From: an uncultured bacterium
Lineage (GTDB): Bacteria > Myxococcota_A > UBA796 > CAJQPC01
Assembly (NCBI GenBank): GCA_905480105.1
Contig: CAJQPC010000083.1
Location: 1-44,450 of the forward strand
Length of the DNA: 44,450 bases
Direction of reading: 5' to 3'
Translations under genes and position numbers: made by a program
Shown here: positions 18,900 through 27,641 of the stretch, piece by piece
How the letters are laid out: the number at the start of each line of letters is the position of its first letter
Position numbering within the stretch: position 1 is the first letter of the stretch
Notes under the pieces: generated by a model
The model's input: only the letters and a program-made list of their open reading frames with translations
Told to the model about the DNA's origin: nothing
The model's database searches: none

Positions 18900-19367
18900 G
18901 TGCTCAAGTCCATCGCCCGCCTGCCCTTCCGCCTGGCAAAAGTCATCGCGCGCAAGATTCAGGAGGAGGATGCGGAGTTTTATGAAAAGCACAAGGCTCA
19001 GTACGAGTCCCGGGGCAAGGCGGTCAGAGAGCGCATCCCCGAGCATGAGCTCTCCGACCTGCCCCCCGCAGAGGTGCAGATCCATCCCCTTCGCGCCCGC
19101 GATCTAAAGCCTTTTTGGCTGGATGTGCGCGACGCGAGCTCCTGGGGGAACGAGCGTATTGCCGGTGCCGAGCACATGCGGGCCGTGGACCTGATGATTC
19201 GGCTGGCTGAGCTGCCCTCGGACGAGCCACTGGTGTGCTATTGCGATGACGGAAGCGAGGCGCTCATTGCCACGCTCTTCTTGCGCCGGCGTGGCTTTCA
19301 TCAAGCGTGGTCGCTCAACGGAGGTCTGAAAGCATGGAAGAAAAGCGGCGCACCCACCGAGTCCTGA
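18900..19367 (+). CDS. Rhodanese-like domain protein
   Basis: This 155-residue protein has a basic, helical N-terminus (LPFRLAKVIARKIQEED) and a C-terminal rhodanese domain. The domain shows FWLDVRDASSWGNERIAGAEH and the active-site loop CYCDDGSEAL with C115, followed by LNGGLKAWKKSG. Such single-domain proteins carry sulfane sulfur or act as sulfur-transfer partners; this loop lacks the usual Arg and is acidic, so activity is uncertain. It starts with GTG 18900 after AAGGT. Its last 34 bases overlap the start of the following lipoprotein gene in another frame, which indicates coupled translation. Confidence 0.8.
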   Translation: MLKSIARLPFRLAKVIARKIQEEDAEFYEKHKAQYESRGKAVRERIPEHELSDLPPAEVQIHPLRARDLKPFWLDVRDASSWGNERIAGAEHMRAVDLMIRLAELPSDEPLVCYCDDGSEALIATLFLRRRGFHQAWSLNGGLKAWKKSGAPTES

Positions 19368-19915
19368 TCCCCCTCCTCTTTGGCTTTGTGGCCCTGGGAT
19401 GCAGCGGCATCAAGGAACTCATTCCAGCAGAGACCTACGATGCGGACATCGAGTGCGGCACCATCAAGGCCGCGCGCACGCCTCGGGGCAAGGACTGCGT
19501 GACCGCGGAGTTGGCCTGTGGCGACTCCATCGTCGGCACCACAGAAGGCGGCCTGAGCGAGTACGACGACCACTTCTACTCCGGTGACTCCTTCTGCTCC
19601 GCGCTGCCCGACAACTACAGTGGCAGCGAGCGCGCCTACCGCTTCGCCATGCCCGCGAACGCCGAGGCCGTGATCGTGTTGGACTCCGCTTGCGGTGGCG
19701 ATATGGATCTGATCGCCATGCGGTGGCCCGAGACCGAGAGCTGCCCCAACATCCACCACAGCTTGGGCCAGTGTGACGAGGACGACTCCAAGGGCGACGG
19801 TCGCCTGGAGCTCTACAGCGACAAGCGGGAGCGCAACTTCATCTTGGTGGTCGAGGGCAAAGATGGCATCGGCGGTGAGTTCGGCATCAAGATCGACTGT
19901 TGGGAGCGTAATTGA
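19334..19915 (+). CDS. Lipoprotein of unknown function
   Basis: This 193-residue product begins MEEKRRTHRVLIPLLFGFVALGCSG: a charged n-region, a hydrophobic stretch and the lipobox ALGC. The mature part has six further Cys and many acidic residues; SERAYRFAMPANAEAVIVLDS followed by CGGDMDLIAMRW resembles the bacterial pre-peptidase/calcium-binding beta-sandwich often found in secreted proteins of this group. No enzyme motif is visible. The start lies inside the end of the rhodanese gene, and the stop (TGA 19913-19915) overlaps the TTG start of the next gene. Confidence 0.7.
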   Translation: MEEKRRTHRVLIPLLFGFVALGCSGIKELIPAETYDADIECGTIKAARTPRGKDCVTAELACGDSIVGTTEGGLSEYDDHFYSGDSFCSALPDNYSGSERAYRFAMPANAEAVIVLDSACGGDMDLIAMRWPETESCPNIHHSLGQCDEDDSKGDGRLELYSDKRERNFILVVEGKDGIGGEFGIKIDCWERN

Positions 19916-20946
19916 TTCCTGCGGTGAGCTCAGAGCCCACTTTGAGTCAGGAGCCTGGCCGTAAACGTCCCTGGTGGCAGCTTCCCCTGCAGTTGGTGGC
20001 CTCGGGCTTGGTGCTCTTACTGCTCTTGCGTGAGGCGGATCCTACAGCGGTCTGGGGAGCTCTTGTGGGGGCGAGTGTTCCCTTTCTCGTCCTGGCCACT
20101 GTGCTCAAGGTCGGGAGTGTATCTCTGCACGAGCTGCGCCTGTGGCTGGCACTCAAGCCTTATAAACAGCTTCCCATCGGACCCGTGTTTGGCATTGGTT
20201 ACCTGGGTGGGCTGCTCAACGTGGTCTTGCCCGCACGGGCAGGGGACCTGTTGGCCATTGGTCTTCTCAAGCGCGAGTTGGATGTCCCGGGACCAGCGGC
20301 CCTGGCCGCGGTCGGACTGACCGGGTTCTTCGAGGCCGCTGTCTTTGGCGTCTTTCTTCTGTGTGTGATGGGCTTTGGCGCGACCCAGTGGGAGGTCCTG
20401 CTTGGCACCGCCCAGACCATGAAGGCGATGGGCACCCTGACCGCTCTGACCTTGGGTGCGGTCTTTGGCAGCGCGGTGTTGGTCCTGGTGGCCCGTAAGC
20501 TTTCCGCCACCCCCCAAGAAGCGGAACCCAAACCCGGAATCCTCAGCTTGATCCGGGAGAGCATCCTGCGCACCGGCCAAGGCCTGAGTGCGTGGGGTCC
20601 CCTGGCAGCAAACCTGGGACTGGCTGCGGTCCAGGTCGTCTTGGTCGTCGGCAGCTTTTGGGCGCTCTTGCCCGCCCTGGGATTGACCGTCGCCTACCCT
20701 CTGCTGGCCGCTTGCGGGGTGATTGCCATTGGAGCGATGGCTGCCATTGTCCTGCCTCCAGGTCTGGTCGCTGGCCAGGCCGCTTCTGCCGTGTTTGTGT
20801 TGGGTTTCTTTGGCGTGAGCGAAGCAGAAGCCATCGCGTTTACCGCACTGAGTTGGGTCTCGAACACGGTTCCTCCACTGGTGACTGGAATCGGGCCGCT
20901 TGTGTCCCGCTTGGGCAGAGTTCGAGAGATTCTGGGGCGGGGCTAG
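19912..20946 (+). CDS. Flippase-like integral membrane protein (LPG synthase TM region / UPF0104 family)
   Basis: This 344-residue membrane protein has about eight hydrophobic segments in the same layout as the protein at 653-1660. Family marks include LHELRLWLALKPY, the stretch GYLGGLLNVVLPARAGDLLAIGLLKR and a later helix-rich part with VLPPGLVAGQAASAVF. Members are linked to movement or modification of lipids and lipid-linked sugars. The TTG at 19912 overlaps the TGA of the lipoprotein gene and has GGGAG about six bases ahead; GTG 19924 lacks a ribosome site. It is the last gene of the run that starts with malQ. Confidence 0.82.
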   Translation: MIPAVSSEPTLSQEPGRKRPWWQLPLQLVASGLVLLLLLREADPTAVWGALVGASVPFLVLATVLKVGSVSLHELRLWLALKPYKQLPIGPVFGIGYLGGLLNVVLPARAGDLLAIGLLKRELDVPGPAALAAVGLTGFFEAAVFGVFLLCVMGFGATQWEVLLGTAQTMKAMGTLTALTLGAVFGSAVLVLVARKLSATPQEAEPKPGILSLIRESILRTGQGLSAWGPLAANLGLAAVQVVLVVGSFWALLPALGLTVAYPLLAACGVIAIGAMAAIVLPPGLVAGQAASAVFVLGFFGVSEAEAIAFTALSWVSNTVPPLVTGIGPLVSRLGRVREILGRG

Positions 20947-21010
20947 CTCTGAACATCGGCCCCAGGCGGACTCGGGCCCCGTGCCTTGGGTTTTCGCATC
21001 CAACTCCGGT

Positions 21011-21037
21011 TCTTCTTTAGAAGAATTCTAAAGAAGA
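21011..21037 (+). promoter_or_regulatory. Perfect palindromic operator upstream of katG, Irr/Fur-type
   Basis: Two perfect 12-base arms (TCTTCTTTAGAA and its complement) flank GAA. The core is TTTAGAA-N3-TTCTAAA. This lies 91 bases upstream of the katG start, and an Irr-like Fur-family gene lies just downstream of katG. From memory, the core agrees with the iron control element (Irr box) of alphaproteobacteria, which must be checked. The A/T-rich GATAGTAAAG directly after it could hold a -10. Confidence 0.7.
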
Positions 21038-21127
21038 TGATAGTAAAGACTCCTGGTGTCCTAGAGATGGCTGCGCACAAGGCGTGCTGGTTGCTGGGAC
21101 ACGCCTCGATGAAGGAGCCGCACCCCG

Positions 21128-23428
21128 ATGAACGCCACTCTCAGAAACGCCTTTGGCCTATCCAGCATGCTTACACTGCTCAGCCTGACCGGCTGTGAGA
21201 CGCCTCCAGCGAATGGAGTTGTTGACCAGGTGCCCAGCCAAGAGACAACAGCGACCGCCTCCGAGCTCACCCCGGGTGTCGCCAAAGCCAATGCGTACTG
21301 GTGGCCCGAGCGCCTGAACTTGGAGCCCCTGCGGAACAACGGTGCCGACTCCGGACCCTACACGGACTTTGACTACGCCACCGAGTTCGAGAAGCTGGAC
21401 CTGGACCAGGTCAAGGCCGATATTGAAGAGGTCATGACAAGCTCACAAGACTGGTGGCCTGCAGACTATGGAAACTACGGCCCCTTCTTTATTCGCTTGG
21501 CATGGCACAGCGCGGGGACCTACCGTCTCGCGGACGGACGCGGTGGTTCTGACGGTGGACAGCAGCGCTTCGAGCCACTGAACAGCTGGCCGGACAACAC
21601 CAACTTGGACAAGGCGCGCCGCCTGCTCTGGCCGGTCAAAGCCAAGTACGGTGCGGCTCTGTCTTGGGCAGACTTGATGGTGCTCAGCGGCACGGTCGCG
21701 ATGGAGCAGATGGGCATGGAGACCGTCGGCTTTGCGGGCGGTCGCGTGGATGACTGGGAGCCTGAGTTGGTGTACTGGGGTCCCGAAGGCGAGATGCTCG
21801 AGGACGCCCGCTATCACGGGGAGCGGGAGCTCGATGAGCCGCTGGCTGCCGTGCAGATGGGCTTGATCTACGTCAACCCAGAGGGGCCCAATGGCGAGCC
21901 TGACCCCCTCAAGGCCGCCGCAGACATCCGAGACACTTTCGCTCGCATGGCCATGAACGACGAGGAGACCGTGGCGCTCATCGCCGGCGGGCACACCTTC
22001 GGCAAGGCGCACGGCGCCCACAAGCCTTCGGACTGCGTGGGTGTTGAGCCTGCGGGTGGCAGCGTGGACCAGCAGGGCATGGGCTGGCACAACAAGTGCG
22101 GGTCCGGGTCTGGCGCCGACACGGTGACCAGCGGATTGGAGGGTGCGTGGACGAGCACCCCGGCCAAGTGGTCCCCTCAGTACTTTGCCAATCTGATGGG
22201 CTTTGAGTGGGAGCAGACCAAGAGCCCCGCTGGTGCAACCCAGTGGCAGCCCAAGAATGGCGGCGGAGAGGGCACGGTTCCAGACGCTCACGACGAGAGC
22301 AAGCGCCACGCACCGATGATGTTTACCACCGACTTGGCGCTCAAGGCGGACCCTGCCTACAAGGAGATCTCCGAGCGCTTTCGCAGCGACCCGGCTGCCT
22401 TTGAGTTGGCGTTTGCACAGGCTTGGTTCAAGCTGACGCACCGAGACTTGGGGCCTCGCTCTCGCTACGCCGGTAGTCTTGTTCCAGAGCAGGTGTTTGC
22501 CTGGCAGGACCCGGTCCCCGCTGTGGACCATGCCTTGATTACCGCCAAGGACGCTGCGTCGCTCAAGACCAAAATTCTGGCCAGCGGACTGACCACACCC
22601 GAGCTGGTGCGCACGGCATGGTCCTCGGCGTCCAGCTACCGCGAGACCGATATGCGAGGGGGAGCCAATGGTGCCCGCGTGCGCCTGGAGCCTCAGCTGA
22701 GTTGGGAAGTGAACGACAAGGCGGAGTTGAACAAGGTGATCACGGCCCTGGAAGGGGTTCGCGGAGAGTTCAACGCAGCAAACAAGAGCAAGCAGGTCTC
22801 CCTGGCCGACATGATTGTGCTTGGCGGTGCTGCCGGCATTGAGAAGGCCGCCATGGACGCTGGAATGAGCGTGAAGGTGCCCTTTGTTCCTGGCCGTAGT
22901 GATGCGAGCGCCGAGCAGACGGATGCCGTGTCCTTTGGTGCCCTGGAGCCGCGGGCCGATGGCTTTCGAAACTTCTACTCAGCCGACTACGTCTCTGCGA
23001 CCGGCTACCAGTACACCCCAGCGAGCGCGCTCGTCGACAAGGCTGACCTGTTGGATCTGACGGTCTCGGAGATGACCGTTCTGATGGGGGGGCTGCGCGT
23101 TCTGGACGCCAACGCAGGCGGTGTCAAGCATGGTGTGTTTACCGACGCTCCCGGTACCTTGAGCAATGACTTTTTCGTCAACCTGCTGGACCTGTCCACC
23201 ACCTGGGCACCCGTGCAGGGAGAAGAGGGCGTGTTCGAAGGCAAGACGCGCGGCGAGGACCAGGTGAAGTGGACCGCCACCGAGGTGGACCTGGTCTTCG
23301 GTTCCAACGCAGAGCTTCGTGCCGTGGCCGAGGTTTATGCCTTCGAAAGTGGAGAGGAGCGCTTCGTGCAGGACTTCGTTGCCGCCTGGACCAAGGTCAT
23401 GTTGCTGGACCGCTTCGAGCTGGAGTAG
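21128..23428 (+). CDS. katG: Catalase-peroxidase, predicted lipoprotein
   Basis: This 766-residue bifunctional heme enzyme breaks down hydrogen peroxide by catalase and peroxidase activity. The distal site is R123, W126 and H127 in [11 protein letters not shown]; the proximal heme ligand is H289 in [11 protein letters not shown]. The Met-Tyr-Trp crosslink needed for catalase activity is possible, with W126, Y248 (LIYVNPEGP) and M274 (MAMND) at the family spacings. The C-terminal half is the usual heme-free duplicate domain. Unlike typical cytosolic KatG, it begins with a signal ending in LLSLTGCE, a lipobox at Cys23, so it is probably anchored on the outer side of the inner membrane or on the outer membrane. 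GGAG precedes the ATG. A perfect palindrome upstream and an Irr-like regulator downstream suggest peroxide- or iron-dependent control. Confidence 0.95.
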   Translation: MNATLRNAFGLSSMLTLLSLTGCETPPANGVVDQVPSQETTATASELTPGVAKANAYWWPERLNLEPLRNNGADSGPYTDFDYATEFEKLDLDQVKADIEEVMTSSQDWWPADYGNYGPFFIRLAWHSAGTYRLADGRGGSDGGQQRFEPLNSWPDNTNLDKARRLLWPVKAKYGAALSWADLMVLSGTVAMEQMGMETVGFAGGRVDDWEPELVYWGPEGEMLEDARYHGERELDEPLAAVQMGLIYVNPEGPNGEPDPLKAAADIRDTFARMAMNDEETVALIAGGHTFGKAHGAHKPSDCVGVEPAGGSVDQQGMGWHNKCGSGSGADTVTSGLEGAWTSTPAKWSPQYFANLMGFEWEQTKSPAGATQWQPKNGGGEGTVPDAHDESKRHAPMMFTTDLALKADPAYKEISERFRSDPAAFELAFAQAWFKLTHRDLGPRSRYAGSLVPEQVFAWQDPVPAVDHALITAKDAASLKTKILASGLTTPELVRTAWSSASSYRETDMRGGANGARVRLEPQLSWEVNDKAELNKVITALEGVRGEFNAANKSKQVSLADMIVLGGAAGIEKAAMDAGMSVKVPFVPGRSDASAEQTDAVSFGALEPRADGFRNFYSADYVSATGYQYTPASALVDKADLLDLTVSEMTVLMGGLRVLDANAGGVKHGVFTDAPGTLSNDFFVNLLDLSTTWAPVQGEEGVFEGKTRGEDQVKWTATEVDLVFGSNAELRAVAEVYAFESGEERFVQDFVAAWTKVMLLDRFELE

Positions 23429-23440
23429 TCGCTGATGTAC

Positions 23441-23467
23441 GCGGCCAGGACGTTGCGTCCTGGCCGC
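23441..23467 (+). terminator. Strong hairpin after katG
   Basis: Two perfect 12-base arms (GCGGCCAGGACG and its complement) enclose the loop TTG, 12 bases after the katG stop. No U-run follows, so it may be a weak intrinsic terminator or an mRNA 3'-end stabiliser that separates katG from the regulator gene. Confidence 0.55.
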
Positions 23468-23524
23468 GTCCGCTTATGTTGACGGAGTCCGGGCCCTTGT
23501 GCCCTCGGCTCATAGAAGGACTGC

Positions 23525-23956
23525 ATGTCACCGACCTCCGCTGGAAAACATCTGAGCACGGACGAAGAACTCCGGCAGCTGTTGGTAGACGCCTCGGTTC
23601 GGGTCACAGCGCAGCGCTTGGGGCTGGCTCGCTTGCTCTTCGAAGGGCCGCACCGCCATGTCGTGGCCAGTAAGCTCCACGAGGAGTGCGCTCGGGAAGG
23701 CTTGTCTGTCTCCCTGGCGACGGTCTACAACAGCCTGCGCCAGTTTGTGCAGGCTGGCCTGTTGCGAGAGGTGTCCGTGAACGCGGACAGCAGCTTTTTT
23801 GATACAAATACAGGCCCTCACGGTCACGCCTTTGACGAGACCACTCAGACCCTGAGCGACGTGCCACTTCCAGAACTCAGCCTGCCCCAGGGAATCGATC
23901 CGGCTGAACTGGAGAGCGTGGACGTGATCTACCGTCTGCGTTCCGTGCCGATCTAA
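23525..23956 (+). CDS. Irr-like Fur-family transcriptional regulator
   Basis: This 143-residue protein has a Fur-type winged helix: VTAQRLGLARLLF, then HVVASKLHEECAREG and the recognition helix SLATVYNSLRQFVQAGLL. The dimerisation half reads SSFFDTNTGPHGHAFDETT and ends VDVIYRLRSV. The FDTN-x-HxH pattern and the IRLR-like end resemble Irr, the heme-responsive iron regulator of alphaproteobacteria, more than Fur or PerR; the structural CxxC pairs of Fur are absent. Irr proteins control iron and peroxide genes and are degraded or released when heme binds. Here HGH replaces the triple-His motif. AGGA lies before the ATG. The location directly after katG and the palindrome upstream of katG suggest that it represses or activates katG. 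Confidence 0.82.
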   Translation: MSPTSAGKHLSTDEELRQLLVDASVRVTAQRLGLARLLFEGPHRHVVASKLHEECAREGLSVSLATVYNSLRQFVQAGLLREVSVNADSSFFDTNTGPHGHAFDETTQTLSDVPLPELSLPQGIDPAELESVDVIYRLRSVPI

Positions 23957-23995
23957 GGTGCGGGTTTTTGTGTTGAGCGTGGTTGGGGTGTCGCC

Positions 23996-24685
23996 ATGTC
24001 GCTGATGCTGCTTTCTCTGTCTCTGGGATGCCTGCCTGAGAACCTTGGCGGACCCGAGGACAGGCTGGGCCACTCTAGGTCTCACCTTGCAAACTGCGTG
24101 CGGGACGCAGGTGGATTGGCGGTCAATCTTCGCTATGATTCACAGGGCTACCTTTCCTTTGCCGAGTGGCCGGACGGAGAGCTCAGCTTTCAAGAGCGGA
24201 GCGTCCTAGACGCCTTGGGACGACCGGTTTTCACAGAGCGTTTTACGCCGCAGTCGGGCGTGGTCAGGCGCACCGAGCGAAGCTATTTGTCGGATTCTTG
24301 GAAGCTCGAGTCCGTCTTAGAAGTGTCTCAAGGCGAGGACATGCTTTTCGAGTACAGCTGGGCCCGTGGCGGTTTCCTGATTCAGGATGCTTCGGACTGC
24401 GTTGAGTACGTGGACCTGGCCCTTGGGCTTCGACCAAGCACACAGCACCAAATCTGTGATGGGGAAGAGCTTGGACTGATCCGTTACCGGTGGCGGGACG
24501 ATCGTGTGGTGGAGATAGAGCAGTCAGGTGCCGGAGAACCCTCCATGCGCATCCGCTACGCCTACGATGAGCAAGGCCGTCTATCTGGCGAGGAGACCGA
24601 GCTGGATGTGAACGCCGATGGGCTCTTCGAGGAAGGCGTCGCAGCGGCCTACACGAGGGCCTATACCTGGGATTGCGAACTCTAA
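23996..24685 (+). CDS. Lipoprotein of unknown function with YD-like repeats
   Basis: This 229-residue product begins MSLMLLSLSLGCLPENLGG, a short signal with lipobox SLGC. The mature part contains strands such as LRYDSQGYLSFAEWPDGE and RYAYDEQGRLSGEETELD, which resemble single YD/RHS repeats: beta-hairpins with Tyr-Asp. A Cys pair (CVRDAG, CEL at the end) may form a disulfide. There are too few repeats for an RHS shell. The start could also be ATG 24005 (MLLSLSLGC). It follows the Irr-like gene by 39 bases, and is convergent with the esterase gene. Confidence 0.65.
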   Translation: MSLMLLSLSLGCLPENLGGPEDRLGHSRSHLANCVRDAGGLAVNLRYDSQGYLSFAEWPDGELSFQERSVLDALGRPVFTERFTPQSGVVRRTERSYLSDSWKLESVLEVSQGEDMLFEYSWARGGFLIQDASDCVEYVDLALGLRPSTQHQICDGEELGLIRYRWRDDRVVEIEQSGAGEPSMRIRYAYDEQGRLSGEETELDVNADGLFEEGVAAAYTRAYTWDCEL

Positions 24686-24740
24686 GACAGGGCGCTGAGA
24701 CCGAGTCCTGAGACCGGTCTTTGACGCCGAGCCCTGGCAT

Positions 24741-25697
24741 TTAGTCCTGAATATCCGCGACAATGTCGGCCATAGATATCTTGCTCTCAGGTACCCCCAA
24801 TACCGTAAAGTCATGGAACAAGTTTGGATACTCGTGGTAGTTTATGATCGCTCCCTGCTGTTCGGCGTACTGAGTCAGCAGGTGGATGTCCGGAATAAAA
24901 AGTTCATTGTCACTTGCGACCATGATGAGCTCGCCCACCCCCTTTAGGGGCCCGTAAATCGGTGAAACACGCGGGTCGTCCAAGGCCAGATCTCCGGCCC
25001 ACACCTGACCCACATAGGCCAAGGCCTTTGCGTCCAGCATAAAGTCCTCGGCGTCTCGCTCGGGGGTAATCTCCGGGTTGGCCATACCGATGTCCAACCA
25101 CGGAGAGATCATCACCACAAAGTCAGCAGGTCGCACCCCGGCTGCTTGGATCTGCTGTGCCATAGAGAGCGCCATGCCCCCGCCCGAGGAGTCCCCCATC
25201 AAGATGATGCGCTGTTCAGGACGCTGGATGACCATATCCTGATACATTTTCACCAGCTCTGCATTGGCCTGTTCGGCGTTGGCATGAGGTGCCACCGCGT
25301 GGGCGGGCATCAGAAGCTCCGCGTCCAGACGCTCGGCCATCTCGGCGGCGAACTTCAGGTGCATGCTGGTGGGCTGGTAGATGTAGGCGCCGCCGGAGAG
25401 GAAGACCAAGGTCGTGGTCTTGCTTGGCTCGGTGCGGAAGCTGTAGACCTGTGTGCTGCCATAGGCAGTGCGGCTGTCGGCCTGTTTGCGAATGGCCGGC
25501 GGTGGACGGTAGTCGCTGGGTTCTTGTGCCAGCGCATCCTGGATGAACGCCTCAGCCAGCTCCAGGTCGGTCACAACAATCGCCCGACCGTCCGCGCGCT
25601 CCAGAGCGGTGTTGAAGAGCCTGGCTTGAACGCTCACCACGGGCACAGCATCGCGGGCGCTCGTGCAAGCGACCAGGGACAACAGGAGTGTGATCAT
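24741..25697 (-). CDS. Alpha/beta hydrolase (HSL-like esterase), predicted lipoprotein
   Basis: This 318-residue protein starts MITLLLSLVACTSA, with lipobox LVAC, so the enzyme is probably exported and lipid-anchored. The body is an alpha/beta hydrolase of the hormone-sensitive-lipase type. The oxyanion motif HGGG is replaced by LSGGAYIYQP. The nucleophile is the Ser in GDSSGGGMALSMA, about residue 168. The acid is the Asp in ASDNELFIPD and the base His lies in YPNLFHDFTV. It probably cleaves a short-chain ester or lactone. The ATG overlaps the TGA of the acyl-CoA thioesterase gene (ATGA), so the two are coupled, although one is exported and the other cytosolic. Confidence 0.8.
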   Translation of the reverse strand: MITLLLSLVACTSARDAVPVVSVQARLFNTALERADGRAIVVTDLELAEAFIQDALAQEPSDYRPPPAIRKQADSRTAYGSTQVYSFRTEPSKTTTLVFLSGGAYIYQPTSMHLKFAAEMAERLDAELLMPAHAVAPHANAEQANAELVKMYQDMVIQRPEQRIILMGDSSGGGMALSMAQQIQAAGVRPADFVVMISPWLDIGMANPEITPERDAEDFMLDAKALAYVGQVWAGDLALDDPRVSPIYGPLKGVGELIMVASDNELFIPDIHLLTQYAEQQGAIINYHEYPNLFHDFTVLGVPESKISMADIVADIQD

Positions 25698-26566
25698 CCT
25701 GTCTTGGGCCTGCAGTCGCGCACCAGGCCCTCCTGCATCGTGCTGGCCACCAAGCGGCCCTGTTTGTCGAAGATGTGTCCGCGCACCAGACCCCGTGCGC
25801 CCGAAGCAGTAGGGCTGTTCATGTCGTACAGAAGCCAGTCGTCTATGCGGAAGGGCCGGTGGAAGTGCATGGCGTGATCCAGGCTCGTGACCTGCATGCC
25901 GGGGGTGAGCCAGCTCACGCCGTGGGGCTGCATCGCGGTGACCAGCAGGTGAAAATCACTTGCGTAGGCCAGCAGGTAGCTGTGGATCTTGGGGTCGTCC
26001 GGAAGCGCCTCGGGCGTACGCAGCCAGACCTGCCTACGGGCGTCCCGGCGCTCTGGGGTGATGGGATCCAGGGGGGCCACCGGGCGGATTTCGATGGGCT
26101 GCCTACGCGTGGCGACACTGCGCAATGAGGGGGGCAGGCGCTCGGAGATGGCCTGGGCCAGTGCGTGCTCGCTCGCCAGCGTTTCAGGGTCCGAAGACAT
26201 GGGCTTGGAGACTTGGTGGTCCAATCCGGGCTCTTGAACCTGGAAGGAGGCCGAGAGGTTGAAGATGGCCTCTTCGTCTTGGAAAGCGACCACACGTCGG
26301 GTGGTAAAGCTGCTCCCATCGCGGATTGGGTCCACGGTATAGACGATGGGTCGGTCCACTTTTCCGCTACGTAAGAAATATGCATGCAGGCTATGGATGT
26401 GCCGGTCGGCTGGTGCGGTCTGGGTGGCCGCGGAGAGGGCTTGGCCCAAGACGTGTCCACCGAAGAGGGAGCCCCATCCCAGGTCTTGGGTCTGGCCGCG
26501 AAAGATGTTCTCCTCGATGCGCTCCAACTCCATGAGGGAGAGCAGGTCGGCGAGTTCTGGGCGCAT
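25694..26566 (-). CDS. tesB: Acyl-CoA thioesterase II
   Basis: This 290-residue protein is a double-hotdog acyl-CoA thioesterase of the TesB type, which hydrolyses medium- and long-chain acyl-CoA to free acid and CoA in the cytosol. Marks are LFGGHVLGQALSAATQT with HSLHAYFLRSG in the first hotdog, and the second-domain motif SLDHAMHFHRPFRIDDWLLY followed by ARGLVRGHIFDKQGRLVAST. The Asp in TSLDHAMHFH is the catalytic residue known in the family. GGAG lies six bases before the ATG at 26566. The length is normal. It overlaps the esterase gene downstream by four bases. Confidence 0.93.
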   Translation of the reverse strand: MRPELADLLSLMELERIEENIFRGQTQDLGWGSLFGGHVLGQALSAATQTAPADRHIHSLHAYFLRSGKVDRPIVYTVDPIRDGSSFTTRRVVAFQDEEAIFNLSASFQVQEPGLDHQVSKPMSSDPETLASEHALAQAISERLPPSLRSVATRRQPIEIRPVAPLDPITPERRDARRQVWLRTPEALPDDPKIHSYLLAYASDFHLLVTAMQPHGVSWLTPGMQVTSLDHAMHFHRPFRIDDWLLYDMNSPTASGARGLVRGHIFDKQGRLVASTMQEGLVRDCRPKTG

Positions 26567-26617
26567 GAAGGCTCCATAGAGAGAGCTTCACTAACCGCCC
26601 TGGCTGCGCCATGGCCG

Positions 26618-26785
26618 ATGAAGAAACACCTGCCCTGGGTCCTGCTGCTCGCATCCCCCGTGGTGTTCTATGGGTCCGACAAAGGCTTCGGCGCTTCTTG
26701 CTTTGAGGATGTGGGACAGGTCGTCCCAGGGGAGCCCTGGCGCAGTCCGACAACGCTTGCGCCTTTCGATCGCAAAACGCTGTGA
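26618..26785 (+). CDS. Possible small secreted peptide
   Basis: The 55-codon frame from ATG 26618 encodes MKKHLPWVLLLASPVVF, a good signal-peptide shape, then a short Gly/Pro-rich tail with one Cys. It occupies most of the 322-base gap between the divergent tesB and the lipoprotein at 26889. No ribosome-binding site is seen ahead of the ATG. Either a small gene or the decayed start of one; I recognise nothing else in the gap. Confidence 0.3.
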   Translation: MKKHLPWVLLLASPVVFYGSDKGFGASCFEDVGQVVPGEPWRSPTTLAPFDRKTL

Positions 26786-26888
26786 TTCTCCGTTTATCGC
26801 AGTCTTTGAGATCTTGGAGATGTGACAGACATGTCGCTGGATCTGCGCCTCCATACAGGCGATGTTTGCTTTAACGAAGGAGAGCGTC

Positions 26889-27587
26889 ATGCTCTGGCTG
26901 TTGCTCGCGTGCACTGTGGCCCCCCAGACCCAAGACAGCGGAGCCGACGACAGCGGAGCCCAGGACACCGGGACTCGCTTTGAGCCCTTGGATGGCCACG
27001 GGACGTTGAGTGGCGACTGCAATGCCCTGGACGACGGGGAATGGGACAGCGACTCGCCCTTCAGCTTTCGAAACACACTGGACCTTCTGGAGGGCTTTGA
27101 GGACGAGGAGCTTTTGGAGCAGTCACAGATCATCCTGTCTGAAGGCAACCTGAACAGCGGGTCTCTGTATTCAGAGATCTTTGCATTCGAGGCCATGGCG
27201 CGCTGCGAGGCAGCCAGTCTGCTCAAGACCGAGGGCAAAGTCGACTACTCGGACCCCAACGGAAAAAAGACGGACATGCTGCTGCTTGTCGATGGCCGCC
27301 AGGTGGGCCTGAGCGTGGCGCGAGGTTTTACCTACCCGATGGGCACGGAGATGACGGCCGAGAAGGCGGATGAGCTCTTGGAGAAAAAATTGGGGGATCT
27401 GCCCTTGTCTCAGGCCAATGGCGCTGGGGGAGACATCTGGGAGCGCAGCATCCTGCACATCATCGCGGTCGACTCCCAGCATGGCGACGAGATCGAGGCG
27501 GCCTGGGAACGCATGGATTCTTCGATCAAGATGGACTTTGGGCTGATGATTACGGTCACAGATGGCGCCGATGACGCGCTCTACTAA
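26889..27587 (+). CDS. Lipoprotein of unknown function
   Basis: This 232-residue product starts MLWLLLACTVAPQTQDSG: a very short lipoprotein signal with lipobox LLAC, then an Asp/Ser/Gly/Thr linker of the type seen in several lipoproteins of this window. AAGGAG lies about six bases before ATG 26889, so I reject the earlier in-frame ATG at 26862. The mature domain contains YSEIFAFEAMARCEAASLL, KKTDMLLLVDGRQVGLSVARG and DIWERSILHIIAVDS, a mixed alpha/beta pattern. The conserved-looking E-x-F-x-F-E and D-x-L-x-V-D-G-x-x-V-G-L-S could be a nuclease-like core, but that is a guess. TetR gene follows by 54 bases. Confidence 0.65.
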   Translation: MLWLLLACTVAPQTQDSGADDSGAQDTGTRFEPLDGHGTLSGDCNALDDGEWDSDSPFSFRNTLDLLEGFEDEELLEQSQIILSEGNLNSGSLYSEIFAFEAMARCEAASLLKTEGKVDYSDPNGKKTDMLLLVDGRQVGLSVARGFTYPMGTEMTAEKADELLEKKLGDLPLSQANGAGGDIWERSILHIIAVDSQHGDEIEAAWERMDSSIKMDFGLMITVTDGADDALY

Positions 27588-27641
27588 CGGCAGGGCGTGG
27601 CCCGTTGGGCTATCCCTGTGGGGCATCTTCCCCGAGTTCTC

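Noticed and set aside
20017..21003. Antisense frame opposite the flippase-like gene.
   Set aside because: Gln/Asp-rich shadow text, no start signal, opposite a clear membrane protein.
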